From the NCBI GenBank assembly GCA_026394055.1, contig JAPKYZ010000079.1:1-59986 (forward strand): a stretch of 59,986 bases of DNA, in the 5' to 3' direction. How positions within the stretch are numbered: the stretch's first letter is position 1; every line of letters starts with the position of its first letter. Below the pieces are notes generated by a model. That model searched no databases. It saw only the letters and a list, made by a program, of their open reading frames with translations, and was not told the origin of the DNA. Below are positions 19,723-29,800 of this stretch, one piece after another. The stretch comes from Acidobacteriota bacterium (GTDB taxonomy: Bacteria > Acidobacteriota > Terriglobia > Bryobacterales > Bryobacteraceae). Both the position numbers and the translations under genes were made by a program.

Positions 19723-19986
19723 CTACGCCGCGTTCGGCGGGTCCTGCTTGTGCTCCTCCAGCCAGCGCTTCAAATCCTTGGCTGAAACGCGGACCATGGC
19801 ACGCTGCCCTCGACGGCCACCGAACCGGTAGACGGGTAGCGATCCGTCGGTCATGAGGCGGTAGGCCGTTGCGCGGCTGACGCACAGTTCCCGTTGGACT
19901 TCGATGGCTCGCAGGAGCCGATCATCCGGCATTAGTTGAACACCGCTGCCGACGGCGCTGTTTGGGGGTATCTTTTGGGTTTCCAT
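19723..19986 (-). CDS. Excisionase-like HTH protein
   Basis: An 87-residue protein with a MerR/AlpA-type HTH (AIEVQRELCVSRATAYRLMTDG, then a wing with GQRAMVRVSAKDLKRWL). TAGGAGG precedes the ATG closely. It follows traB by 15 bases, so it may be the last gene of the transfer operon. It may instead be the excisionase left from the neighbouring decayed integrase. No key residues are missing. Confidence 0.7.
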   Translation of the reverse strand: METQKIPPNSAVGSGVQLMPDDRLLRAIEVQRELCVSRATAYRLMTDGSLPVYRFGGRRGQRAMVRVSAKDLKRWLEEHKQDPPNAA

Positions 19987-20001
19987 CGTTTCCTCCTATG
20001 T

Positions 20002-21153
20002 TCAGTAGTTCGTAGCGGAGATTACTGGCTTACCGAAGAGCCGTCCCCAGGCGTGGAGAGCGGCGGCTTGGTATTGCGGGATGACGGTGTGTTTGGTCCA
20101 TGAGGCGTTGGCGATACCGACAAAGACGGTTGGGCGGTCGGCCGACGCCGATAGATAGGTCCAGGGCAAGAGTTGTTCGTAGCAGATGAGGATGGCGGCG
20201 CGCTCGGCGGAAATTGCAATGGTTGACCGGCCGCCGAGGTTCATCGGGACGCGGTCCTTGCCCCATGGCTTCCACATCGCCAGCGGGACTGGTATTCGTT
20301 GGTCGAGCGTGGTGGCCCTAATGCCGCGAAGGACGACGGTGTTTCGAAGTTCGGTGGTAGCGTTCTGAGTTGGGAGGCCTGCGCCGATGAGGAGAAGGCC
20401 ACCGCGCTCTTGGATCTTGTCGAGCGTCGGTTGCCAGAAGGCCTCGGTGGCTTCAGTCCAGCGTGGAACGACCGCCTCGGGGAAAATAAGGACGGTTGCG
20501 TCGTGACTGATTACCATCTGCTGGATGCGCTCCGCTGCGGTGAACTCCAGCATCGGGTTCCTCGGGTCGTTGATGTTGCCGAACTCGGTGTCGATCCCAA
20601 CCCAGCCTATAGGCGTGGGAGGCTGACGGTAGACTGTATTGCACATCAGGCTAAAGGCCAACAATGCGGTGGTGAAGGTCCACTTTCGGGCGGACAGGGT
20701 AACGGCGAGCATTCCCGTAGCAAAGACTCCAGCCAAACCGAGGTTCGGGAAGAGCAAGCCAGCAGCGGTCAATGGCGATGCCCAGTCGATGATGCCGATG
20801 GGTGGGATTGCCGAGAACACTAATGCGGTGGGGATTCTCCAACGCACTCCTTGCGATTCCGGAGTCCAAAGGGCGATCCAAGGAATTGACAGGATCGTGG
20901 ATGCCGTCAACCAAGGAATGAGTCCGGCGTAGCTGCCGCCCGCAAAGTAGACGGCCGAGATTTGCATCACCGGCCAACTCGCCGTGGCGAAGTAGCTGAA
21001 GGCGGCGAGGGCGGCGGAGTGCCGGTCGGACTGGGCGAACACAAGCGCCGGAAACAGCAGGCTTACTGGAATGAGCGACGGGCTGGCGTGCCAGGCGAGC
21101 CATGCAGTCGATCCGGCCGCGACGGAACTGAGACATGCCTTCAGAGCGTCCAT
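20002..21153 (-). CDS. traB: TraB-like nitrilase-fold conjugal transfer protein
   Basis: This 383-residue protein has several hydrophobic membrane segments in its first 180 residues, then a nitrilase/Lnt-type domain: GWVGIDTEFG, the catalytic Glu in LIFPEAVVPRW, a Lys in MWKPWGK and the Cys in ILICYEQLLPW. TraB of Ti-type and related plasmids sits beside TraF and is needed for efficient transfer. The ATG at 21153 overlaps the traF end by 13 bases and has GAGGG upstream. The longer frame beginning at 21438 is only an out-of-frame extension through traF. Confidence 0.85.
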   Translation of the reverse strand: MDALKACLSSVAAGSTAWLAWHASPSLIPVSLLFPALVFAQSDRHSAALAAFSYFATASWPVMQISAVYFAGGSYAGLIPWLTASTILSIPWIALWTPESQGVRWRIPTALVFSAIPPIGIIDWASPLTAAGLLFPNLGLAGVFATGMLAVTLSARKWTFTTALLAFSLMCNTVYRQPPTPIGWVGIDTEFGNINDPRNPMLEFTAAERIQQMVISHDATVLIFPEAVVPRWTEATEAFWQPTLDKIQERGGLLLIGAGLPTQNATTELRNTVVLRGIRATTLDQRIPVPLAMWKPWGKDRVPMNLGGRSTIAISAERAAILICYEQLLPWTYLSASADRPTVFVGIANASWTKHTVIPQYQAAALHAWGRLFGKPVISATNY

Positions 21154-21683
21154 AGCGCCCTCAGTCTGCGACGGATTTGGGATACCGGGATCGGGCCCAT
21201 GTAGCGCGAATCGTAACTTCCGGCGTGGTAGCTGGACGCAACCCAAATCGTTCCTGGTGCGACAAGGTATGCGCCGTAGGGCCAGTGGTCCAAGAGGCGC
21301 AATGCGGAATCCCTGGGCAGTGGTGCTGTCTTCGGAAGCAAGACCCCGTTCACTGAGATTCCGGCGGGACTGGTTTCCACCTGGTCGCCGCCGCGAGCAA
21401 CGACGGGCTTCAACAGTGGAACTGCGCCGTCCGGGCATGCAAAGCCGGGTGTACGGTATCCGCGCTCGCTCGACTCCTGTGCGAAGCGTGCCGCAGGGCA
21501 GAATTCAACGAAGGGTGCGTCCTCGGCGCTGGTCGCGATGTACAGGCCCATCGGCAACGAGTAGCTGGTGTTGATGCGCACGCCGAGCGCGCCCGCCGCC
21601 ATGCAAAACGTGGCGAGGCCGAGTGCTGAGAAACCAAGTGCTCTACACCGGCCATCCATCCTGAGAGTGGGCATCCGAAGCAT
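21141..21683 (-). CDS. traF: TraF-type signal peptidase (S26C), pilin maturation
   Basis: The 180-residue protein has one N-terminal membrane anchor (about residues 15-35) and the S26C residues: Ser42 in YSLPMGLY, Lys92 in LLKPVVARGGD and Asp158 in SYDSRYMGP. RP4 TraF trims and circularises the TrbC pilin, and a TrbC gene is present at 45452. The ATG at 21683 follows GGAGG by four to five bases; an upstream TTG is less likely. It overlaps ssb by 41 bases and traB by 13, so the genes are co-translated. Confidence 0.9.
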   Translation of the reverse strand: MLRMPTLRMDGRCRALGFSALGLATFCMAAGALGVRINTSYSLPMGLYIATSAEDAPFVEFCPAARFAQESSERGYRTPGFACPDGAVPLLKPVVARGGDQVETSPAGISVNGVLLPKTAPLPRDSALRLLDHWPYGAYLVAPGTIWVASSYHAGSYDSRYMGPIPVSQIRRRLRALWTL

Positions 21684-22083
21684 GACTTCCTCCGTCAACC
21701 GTTACTTGCGCGTGTTGTTCCTGCGGGTTGTTGTCCTTCACGTCGACATCGCCGTTGGCCAATCGTTCCAGGCGCGCAGCGGTGCGGGCGATCACTTCGT
21801 AGACACGGCGTTTGGTGCCATCTGCGGGCGTGAACTCGCGAATCTGCAAGGTGCCATCCACAAGGACGTTGTCGCCCTTGTCGAATTGCTCCAGGATTTC
21901 GGCGAGGCGACCGTAGGCAACGATGGCGTGCCAATTGGTGTGCTCGTGCTCCTGTTTGTCCGCGTCGTTGTAGCGATAGCCTTCGGCCAGCCGCACGTTG
22001 GCGACCTTGGTGCCGGAAGGCAGAAAGCGGACGACTGGCTTCGCGCCGAGGTAGCCCGCGAGTTCGATATGGTTGCGTTGCAT
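21643..22083 (-). CDS. ssb: Single-stranded DNA-binding protein (first copy)
   Basis: A 146-residue OB-fold SSB: N-terminal IELAGYLGAKP, the core LPSGTKVANVRLAEGYRY, NWHAIVAYGRLAEILEQFDKGDNVLVDG and a Gln/Asp-rich tail without the usual acidic DDDIPF-like end. AAGGAG lies upstream of the ATG. Placed between the coupling protein and traF, it probably coats transferred single strands. It differs strongly from the second SSB at 39484. Confidence 0.9.
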   Translation of the reverse strand: MQRNHIELAGYLGAKPVVRFLPSGTKVANVRLAEGYRYNDADKQEHEHTNWHAIVAYGRLAEILEQFDKGDNVLVDGTLQIREFTPADGTKRRVYEVIARTAARLERLANGDVDVKDNNPQEQHAQVTVDGGSHASDAHSQDGWPV

Positions 22084-22086
22084 CGG

Positions 22087-24228
22087 TTAGATCTCCTTTC
22101 GTTCGGAAGCAGGGCCTGGCGGGCGGACCTGCTTGTCCAATTCCAGTTGTTCAATGAACCCATGCTTGGGAGGCGCGACCTTCGCCACGGTCGCCGGTGT
22201 CGCGACGGCGATTCCGCCGTGATGGTGATCGGGTTCGTCAACGTCCATGTCAGCGGATGATTCGTCGGGCACGACTTCCGGGCGGCTCATGACGTGAAGT
22301 GTGCGATGGATCGGGCGCTGCGGGACCACCGCGCCATCCTCGATTGCCTTGAACGACGTGGGTGGAGCCTCGCCGACTCGTTTGGCCAGTTCCGGATCGA
22401 AGAAGTAAAGCAACTGCCGTCCGTAGATCGGGAAGTGGCCAGACACGAAAATCAGCATGTCGCCGGCCTCGACGATTCTTTCGGCGTCGCCTTCGCCTTC
22501 CTTCTTGGCTGGCTTTAGGCGCATGACTTCATCGGGTGTCATCAGCGGGCGCTCCACTTGCTCGACGGTCGCGTTGATGTGATCGAGGATGGGGGCCACG
22601 CGCGAGCCTGAGTAGTTGAACGTCGCCTTCTGGACTGTCTTGTTGCCGGTCATCTTCGAGAGCAGTTCCGCCGTGTCGTACTGGTTCGGCGTGTAGGCAA
22701 CGCGGACATGGCAGTTGGATACGATGCTTTCGTTAGGACCGTATTCGTTGACGATCTGGCGGATGTCCTGTGTGATGAGATACGCCTTCAAGCCATAGCC
22801 CGCCATGTAGGAGAGCGCGTCCGCGAAAAGCTCCATCCGTTGCAAACTGGGGAATTCGTCGATCAGGAACAGCAGCCGGTGGCGGTTCTTCTTCTGGACA
22901 GAACCATCGAAATCCATCCGTTCGCTGAGGCGGTTCACGATCATGGTGAAGATCAAACGGGTGAGCGGGCGGAGGCGGATCTTGTCCGAATTCGGCACGA
23001 CGAGGAAGAGCGAGACTGGTCGCTCGTGGTTCACCAGGTCGTTGATCGTGAAGTCGCTCGCGGCGGTGTTCTGGCTGACCAACGGATCACTGAAGAGCGA
23101 CAATGCCGTCTTCGATGTGGACAGAACGCCCGAGAAATCCTTGTCTTCCTTGTCGAGCATCTCTTGAACCTTTTCCCGCACGGCAGGGTGCGTCGCGGTT
23201 GGCTCGCCATCGTCGGTCATCCACTTGTACTTGCGCGTCGGGTCGTGCGGATAGTTCAGCAACTCGTTCAACGTGTCGCGGAAGCTTTGGCCGGGACGAG
23301 TGAAGACCTTGGCCAGATCGGAGAGGCAAGCCTTGCGGCCTTCGGCCTCGGCGGCGTAGCAGACGTGCAGGACCATGCCGGTGGTGATGGATGCGGCGGC
23401 GTCCTGCCAGTAGCGCTCCTGCGGACTGTCCTCGCCAGTGCGGACGATCATGTCTGCGACGTTCTGCGCGTCTGAAACGTCGCGTGCCTTGCCGACACGA
23501 AGCTCAGCCAGCGGGTTGAAGCGCGAGCCGTTCCCTTCCTCGACGGGCGAGAACTTGAAACAGAGATGCCCGCTCTTTGCACGATAGCCAGCGGTCTTTG
23601 CCCAGTTCTCGCCCTTGATGTCGTATATGACGCAGGATTCGGACCAAGCCAGCAGCGTCGGAATCACAAGGCCGACGCCCTTGCCGCTGCGTGTGGGCGC
23701 GAAGGCAAGAATATGTTCGGGGCCGTTGTGGCGGAGGTAGTGGAGCCGAAGCATGCGCTCTTCATACCAGCCGCCGACATAAACGCCTTGGCTGTTGTCG
23801 AGCAGGCCGGTGGACTGGATATCCTCCGGCTCGGCCCAACGCGCGGAACCATGGATGTCCTCGGTGTTTGCCGATAGCTTGCGCGTACGGCGGATGTTCA
23901 TCGCGTAGACCATCGCTATGGTGCCGCTTGCTCCACCGACCACGATGAGCGCTCCAAGCAGAATCGGCTGCCGAACTTCGGGTTTCAGCGAACTGCCGTG
24001 CTTCCAGACCCACCAGGCCCATCGGAACGGTTGATAGACTGCGATTCCCTGAACAACAACAATAGGCGCACCGAGTGCCGGTTGGTAGCGGAATCGCGCG
24101 GCGATGAATTGCGTTGCCGCCGCGTTGGTGATCAGAAGCAAGAGGACCCCGGCCAAGAGCGATGACCAGTTGTAGCCGCCCAGATAGCCGGGGTCCTTCG
24201 GAGTCCGGTATACCTGCGGCTGTCTCAT
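22087..24228 (-). CDS. traG: VirD4/TraG-type coupling ATPase
   Basis: This 713-residue inner-membrane ATPase has two N-terminal membrane helices (about 22-41 and 90-112), Walker A PTRSGKGVG with Lys183, and a Walker B in RLLFLIDEFPSL. TraG/VirD4 family motifs follow, including LITQDIRQIVNEYG and VAYTPNQYDTAELLSKMTG. It would recruit the relaxosome to the trb channel. The start overlaps the ardC stop (ATGA), indicating coupled translation. Its location in a separate leftward operon rather than with trb or the relaxase resembles Ti/IncP-like systems that have been rearranged. Confidence 0.93.
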   Translation of the reverse strand: MRQPQVYRTPKDPGYLGGYNWSSLLAGVLLLLITNAAATQFIAARFRYQPALGAPIVVVQGIAVYQPFRWAWWVWKHGSSLKPEVRQPILLGALIVVGGASGTIAMVYAMNIRRTRKLSANTEDIHGSARWAEPEDIQSTGLLDNSQGVYVGGWYEERMLRLHYLRHNGPEHILAFAPTRSGKGVGLVIPTLLAWSESCVIYDIKGENWAKTAGYRAKSGHLCFKFSPVEEGNGSRFNPLAELRVGKARDVSDAQNVADMIVRTGEDSPQERYWQDAAASITTGMVLHVCYAAEAEGRKACLSDLAKVFTRPGQSFRDTLNELLNYPHDPTRKYKWMTDDGEPTATHPAVREKVQEMLDKEDKDFSGVLSTSKTALSLFSDPLVSQNTAASDFTINDLVNHERPVSLFLVVPNSDKIRLRPLTRLIFTMIVNRLSERMDFDGSVQKKNRHRLLFLIDEFPSLQRMELFADALSYMAGYGLKAYLITQDIRQIVNEYGPNESIVSNCHVRVAYTPNQYDTAELLSKMTGNKTVQKATFNYSGSRVAPILDHINATVEQVERPLMTPDEVMRLKPAKKEGEGDAERIVEAGDMLIFVSGHFPIYGRQLLYFFDPELAKRVGEAPPTSFKAIEDGAVVPQRPIHRTLHVMSRPEVVPDESSADMDVDEPDHHHGGIAVATPATVAKVAPPKHGFIEQLELDKQVRPPGPASERKEI

Positions 24229-25727
24229 CGCGCCAGTTCCTTGCCTTTCGCTTTGGGCTCGAATGCCTTCAATGCCGCATGGCCATTCGAGTACGAGATC
24301 ACGAGGTTCTGGCCCGTCTCCGGTTGACCGGGCAAAAGGCCTTTTGGATGCGCGACAGCGGATTGCGCGTTGAGCTTCTGGACGACGTGGTCATTCGTGA
24401 CGCCGATGATCTCGCCGGTGTAACGTCCGCTGTCGGTGTGCGCCGTGTAGAGCCGAGCGTGATCTCCCAAGGAATCCTTGGTAACGCTTTTCGCGGCTTC
24501 AAGATCGGCCGGTGAGCGTCGTCCGTTCACTTCGCCGTCTAGGATCTTCTCTGCTTCGAGTCCCGCACCGGCCATGCGGTCGCTGGACTTTGGTCGCCCG
24601 TTCGCTGTCACGGCGCGGTGTTCGGTCGCGGTGTCCTTCTCGATGAGGTCCACGGTGCCGGAGCCTGGTTCAAAGGCCGCAACGTGCTCGGAGGTTTCAC
24701 GGCGTAGTTGTGGCTCCTCGACGCCTGGGGCTTGCGGTGCGCCGGGGACGCGCGTGGCTCGGTTGACCGCCTCCAGCGCCTTGTCGACGTTCTTCTCTTT
24801 TTCGAGCGCCAGTACGAAATCCGCGGCGCGGTTAGCATCCTTGGCCGCGCGGAAGATTTCGTTCTTGTCTTCCTTCAACGCGGCGACCCAAGATTTGACA
24901 TAGGCGGCGTGTTGTTCCGGGTTGTGCGGAATGCCCCGCTCGGCGGCGAGGAAGACGCTGGTCAATTCCGCGCGAAGCTCTTCCTTGGCGTAGTTCGGAT
25001 CGCCGAACTTGTAGCTCTCATTCAGCGTCTGCCGGTTGAGGCGGCTGGGGTGGCCACTCCAGTGCGCCAGCTCATGAAGGGCGGTGCCGTAATAGTCCGC
25101 CGGATTCTCGAACGCGCGCTGCGGAGGAAGATGAATGGAATCCGTGGCACGGCTGTAGAAGGCGCGGTCGCGTTGATCGTGCGCAATCTCCGCGCCGGAA
25201 TTGCCGAGGATCTGCTCACCTGCCTGCACCACTTCCCATTCCTGGGCCTGCTTGCGTTCGTGCGCCGGAACGCCGTCAATCTGCTGTGCGTTGAAGACTG
25301 TGTAGACGCGATGGATCGGACCGCGCCGATCACGGGTGCCGCCTGGCTCTTCGGGTGTTTGGTCGCCCGGCGCTTGCTTACCCTTCTCGTCGTTGAACTG
25401 CCAGAACTCGATCTGCGTACCCTTCTCGCCCTTGCGAACCTGCCAGCCGTTCTCTTGGGCTTGGCGGTAGGTCAGCCAGCGCGGATCGGAGTAGGCCTTC
25501 TGGACGCCGACTGCCATTAGGTGGAGAGCGTTGCCGCCCCGGTACGCTTTGGCGGACTCGGGGTTGAAGGGGAGTTCGAAGGCCTTCTGCGGGTTCCAGG
25601 GCTTTTGCCACGGTGCGGTACCCTTCTCCAGCATTTCGACGATGGAGTCGGTCACTTCTTGACGGAAGTCCCGCTTGGGCTTGGGTTGCTCGACGGGCTG
25701 ATCGAGAACGGCGGTTTCGTCAGGCAT
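24225..25727 (-). CDS. ardC: ArdC-type antirestriction protein with C-terminal KfrB-like domain
   Basis: The 500-residue protein has the ArdC N-terminal ssDNA-binding domain (DFRQEVTDSIVEMLEKGTAPWQ, AYRGGNALHLM, GWQVRKGEKGTQIEFW) and a zincin-like domain with HELAH at 218-222. It ends in a segment like KfrB (GVTNDHVVQKLNAQSAVAHP and a glycine-rich end). ArdC proteins protect incoming ssDNA from restriction. ArdC alone is about 300 residues, so this is a longer fusion. The ATG overlaps the upstream 65-residue ORF by eight bases. Confidence 0.88.
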   Translation of the reverse strand: MPDETAVLDQPVEQPKPKRDFRQEVTDSIVEMLEKGTAPWQKPWNPQKAFELPFNPESAKAYRGGNALHLMAVGVQKAYSDPRWLTYRQAQENGWQVRKGEKGTQIEFWQFNDEKGKQAPGDQTPEEPGGTRDRRGPIHRVYTVFNAQQIDGVPAHERKQAQEWEVVQAGEQILGNSGAEIAHDQRDRAFYSRATDSIHLPPQRAFENPADYYGTALHELAHWSGHPSRLNRQTLNESYKFGDPNYAKEELRAELTSVFLAAERGIPHNPEQHAAYVKSWVAALKEDKNEIFRAAKDANRAADFVLALEKEKNVDKALEAVNRATRVPGAPQAPGVEEPQLRRETSEHVAAFEPGSGTVDLIEKDTATEHRAVTANGRPKSSDRMAGAGLEAEKILDGEVNGRRSPADLEAAKSVTKDSLGDHARLYTAHTDSGRYTGEIIGVTNDHVVQKLNAQSAVAHPKGLLPGQPETGQNLVISYSNGHAALKAFEPKAKGKELAR

Positions 25728-25917
25728 TGCCTTGGACCTCCGTTTCGAAATCGGGTTCCGGCGGTTCGGATTCAAAGCCGGAGCCGTCAAGGAATTCACC
25801 GCCGAAATCGAGGACCAGTTGGCGGTCCACTTCGGCGGCGAGGGAATCGAGTGGAGTGGTGGGCGGCTGGGTGCCGATGGGATCGGCATTCGGAGCGCCA
25901 TTGACCCAGGAGTTCAC
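25720..25917 (-). CDS. Small acidic protein at the head of the ardC-traG operon
   Basis: A 65-residue acidic protein rich in Asp, Glu and Pro (SLAAEVDRQLVLDFGGEFLDG). I do not recognise it. The GTG start at 25917 is fixed by GAAGGAGG seven bases upstream and by the adjacent shared operator. Its stop overlaps ardC. The small negative protein could be a DNA mimic or a leader that couples translation; both are speculation. Confidence 0.65.
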   Translation of the reverse strand: MNSWVNGAPNADPIGTQPPTTPLDSLAAEVDRQLVLDFGGEFLDGSGFESEPPEPDFETEVQGNA

Positions 25918-25937
25918 AAGTACCTCCTTCAGCCGTA

Positions 25938-25999
25938 TCACCGGATACGGTGAACACGGGAGACGAGAACAGTATGGTCCGGCTAAACCAGCTTGTCAA
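25938..25999 (-). promoter_or_regulatory. Promoter plus shared operator of the ardC-traG operon
   Basis: On the minus strand TTGACA (25999-25994), a 17-base spacer and CATACT (25976-25971) are followed after 13 bases by GTGTTCACCGTATCCGGTGA (25957-25938). It is the strongest of the five shared sites and matches the xis-like promoter in sequence and spacing. Confidence 0.8.
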
Positions 26000-26266
26000 G
26001 AGCCGCGCCCGAAATGAGACGGCTGCGACAAGTGAGAACTCATAGACACGCTTTGGCTATTCTCTCCGCGGGGAGCGGTACAAGCGCAGGGCGGTCCTTG
26101 AACTGAGATACAGACTGGCCAGAGGGGTGTCGGTTTAGGAGTACCATTGTACGCTTAGAATGATCAATTGAGTACGTGATCAAGGTCGTCTCAGTTGGTA
26201 CCCTGGGAATTCGTTGTTATCCGTGGCGCTTGCTGGCGAGGGACCCTGAACGGCATGGAGGTTGAG

Positions 26267-26779
26267 ATGGATATCGGTGGGCAGGTAATCCAGATCCTCA
26301 GCGCCCAAGCGAAGGGCGACGAGTCAATTCGGCGGCAGGAGTGGGCTAGCGCTGTACGCAGTTACAGCGAAGCAACTACAACATTGATGGCTCTGCCAGA
26401 TTCCGAGCCGTTTGATCGAACCGCATTCGTCGCTTCGTGTCTTGCCGGTACTGCCACAGCTAACATTGGCCTCGGAAATCACTCGGCAGCGTTGCAGTGC
26501 GCGGAAGCGGCTCTGTCATTCTTTAATCGCGCCGGGGGCATGTATCCGGCAGAGCGCGGGAAGTGGGCACTGGCGACTCTTTCTCAAGGAATTGCCTCGT
26601 CAGCCCTCGGACGGGCTGGCGAGGCCGCGCAATGCAGACTGCGCGCCAGACAGATCATGGCCGGCGCTAGTGGCAATCTGAATTTCGAGACAGAAATTAA
26701 TCGATTCGCCCAAACTCTAGACGGAATGCTTGGCAGGGACCGAATGGACGCGAAGGCTTGGTGGCAGTTCTGGAAATGA
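26267..26779 (+). CDS. TPR-like helical protein
   Basis: This 170-residue soluble protein is made of helix pairs resembling degenerate TPRs: SIRRQEWASAVRSYSEATTTL, TATANIGLGNHSAALQCAEA, GIASSALGRAGEAAQCRLRA. It ends in KAWWQFWK. The ATG at 26267 is chosen for GGAGG seven bases upstream. It converges on the TPR-CHAT gene, only 32 bases away, and may be part of the same cargo unit. No enzymatic motif is present. Confidence 0.6.
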   Translation: MDIGGQVIQILSAQAKGDESIRRQEWASAVRSYSEATTTLMALPDSEPFDRTAFVASCLAGTATANIGLGNHSAALQCAEAALSFFNRAGGMYPAERGKWALATLSQGIASSALGRAGEAAQCRLRARQIMAGASGNLNFETEINRFAQTLDGMLGRDRMDAKAWWQFWK

Positions 26780-26811
26780 GCAGAGGTGTTCGGTTTCGAC
26801 AAAGCGTGCGC

Positions 26812-29800
26812 TCAATCGGCACCGCTCGATACGTGCTGTACCCAGACTCGTTGACCATCCGAGGCGATGAAATGGAGCCGATCACAACCATCCCATACTA
26901 CCGACGAGTTAGCCAACAGCCCGCCAGGGAGATCAAGAGGCTGCCCACTTAGTGACAAGCACTGCGTCGAACTTTTTCCATCCCAGGAGATGTACGCAAG
27001 TATCGAGGAGTCGGGGCTGAAACTCCACGGCGCGGGAGGTAACCCAGAATGGGCCCACCGAACGGTCCCATCAATTGCAACACCTTGTTCCAAGTATTGT
27101 TCAACCCCGTAGGCGAAGCGTTCCGAGTCGGGACTGAAGAGCGGTGGCCGATTAAGAATACTCTCATGTCTAAACCGCCGCTCTTCGCCACCGATGACAG
27201 CAGCGAAGGACTCTCCTCCTCGTCTGGCTGTATACGCTACTTTTTTGCTATTAGGGCTGAACACAATCGTGCTATGCCTTTCCCAGTGATACATCAGGGG
27301 TTTCCCATCCGCCCGTGTTCTCCAACCGGACGTCACGGCGTCGTATTCTCCGAATACGGTTTCATCGACGACAACAAAGCTCTTGCCGCGTTGCACTCCT
27401 GAATACGCTAGTCGAGTCGAATCCGGACTGAAACACAACTCACCGGCCAAACCACTTTGACCACTAACTTCGTCGAGATCCCAGATGCGCTGTATCGCGC
27501 CATTGACAACGGGCGCAACATTACCCCGAAAGGAGTTGCCCAACCACTTCCCGCGAACAAAGGCGACGTAAGCCAATTTGTTGGAATCGGGCGAGAAGGT
27601 CAAGCTGCGGACCGCAATCGAGGGGAATGCTTCGCCCTCCCTCCCGTCCACAACCGCGAGCCACGCTGGCCCATGTTTTATGACGTAAGCAAAGCGTCTA
27701 GAATCCGGGGAGAATAGGATTCCTCCAGGTGCAAGGCCTTCATACGGTCCACCAACGACTCCGCCGTCAACGACTACATACCAGCCGTTGCCTCGCTGAG
27801 CGCTGTAAGCAACCCGGCGGGAGTCTGGACTAACAACGGGGCTGCTCCTGCCGATGTCATCCCATGTACCTTGTTCCTGTTCATTGAAGACGACGAACCG
27901 CCGTCCAAGCCGAGATGCGCCATAGGCTAGCGCTTCATTGGCTAAGTAGACGCCAAACACGGAATCGTGACTCGGCAATGAACGACCATTCAGTTCGACG
28001 TGCATCCCGCGTCCATCGCGAACGCCGCACGCCACATGGCGACAATCAGGTGCTACGACTAGGCCGATGTCAGTGTTTACGTGAGGGGGCAATTCGAAAG
28101 ATTCTGTAGGCTCGACCAGACGGAACACCGGTGGCCTAAGCGTCGGCTGGACAACTTCATTTTGTGGAGCCATCTCCTGAGCCACTGTCATCGACCAGAC
28201 TGCACCGGGGACGCGAATCGGCTTCTCTTGGGTTTCAATGGCGGACGTCATTGGACCGTGATCCCCTTCGCAGATGAATGCGCCCCAATAGCGGGGATGC
28301 GAAAATGGACGGAAGTCGCCCGGGCGATCCACGTAATCCTCGATCAGGTCGGTTTTCTCGCCCTCATCGCCACCGGCGAGCTGGTCGATTACTTCGGGCG
28401 TCAACCAACTTTCCCTCAATTCATCGATAGTGACCCCGCGAACGTAGTCTTGGGCAGCGAGCAATCCATCGCAGCGACCGTATCCATCTCGGAGATTCTC
28501 ATAGAACTTGACCATGAGGACGGCACTAGAGAAGTCCGGCAGCTTCCAAAGGCTCAGTACCAGCGTTCTGGCTCCGGCTGCTACACATGCCCTTCGAAAG
28601 CCGAACACGCCTTCACCAGCATGCAATTCGCCAAGGCCGGTATCGCAGTCGGACAAAGTGATCAGCTCGGTGCCAGAGAGATTCAATTCGGCCAGTTCTG
28701 CGGCAGTCACAATCCCATTCTCCGCACTCGGCGACAAGCTGCATCCGCCTAACGCCGCATTAGCGCCGGCCAATGCGAAGCCTGATCTTATGAGAGGATT
28801 CTCCATGCCAGGTCCTTGTACGAATCCGACTTGATCTCCTGTCGTCGTGTGGGTCGCCCCAGGACGTATCCGCGCGTCAGATTGATCCGCGAGGAAGAAT
28901 CCATGTGTGGCGACGTGCAGAACTCGTGGTTGCCGGCACTCCCGGAGTCGCCCCTTGAGAGCTGCCGCCCCAAACCACGGACTGACACCCAATAGCTCTC
29001 CAATACGCTGTCCTTCAACTCGGGTTCCAGGCAGACGAGAAAACCTAAAACTGCCGGAACGAAGATCACGAGAGTAGGCACCTGGGCTTCCACGCTCGAC
29101 ACTGTCTGGTGTACCGCTTTGGCCCATGGATCGGGGAACAGAGTCTCGCTCCCCTTCTTCCCTCGTCTGGGATAGTCTTGCTGCTGCCCGCCGGAGGAGG
29201 GCGAGTAGACCGCGACCGGAATTCTTCCAGTCTTTGCGCGCCCCGTTTTCGCCGAGCTTCAAGTCAAAATCCGGATCGGCGATGACCACTGATTCATTCG
29301 AGTTGCTGCGAGACAAGGTTCGAAGCCGCAGCACGTCCCGGCCCGCGCTGAGGTAGCCAATATTGTAGGCGTCGGTAAGATACTGATCGCCTCCGATTGG
29401 GAGAGTCTGGAATGGGAGACGAGTAAGGTCTCCCACTGGGGCAACGAGCCATCGCGTGGAAGTACAAATTGCCGGGTGCAAACGGTCGAGTATCAATCGG
29501 CGCAAATTATCACCGAGCTTAAGAGCCGGCTCGCCGGTCGGCCATTGTTTCATGCGTGGCCGGACTCCCGCTTCCGAATCGTTGTCTTCTGATAAGAATC
29601 GACGGTATTTGGCTATTAGCTGATCAACTGGCCATCTTTCACCCAAGTCGAACATCTGGAGGTGTTCAGGTAAACCGGCCGGCAACGTAAACGCAACGTA
29701 GTGAGCCGGGCCACGGGCTGACTTGGTTTGCGAATGGCGGAACTTGAAATCGACGCTATGAAACTCCGCGAACTCAATCAACACTGACCCTTTAGGCAAA

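Noticed and set aside
21154..21438. N-terminal extension of the TraB frame
   Set aside because: It runs through traF in another frame with no membrane or nitrilase features; the ATG at 21153 has a ribosome site and fits the family.
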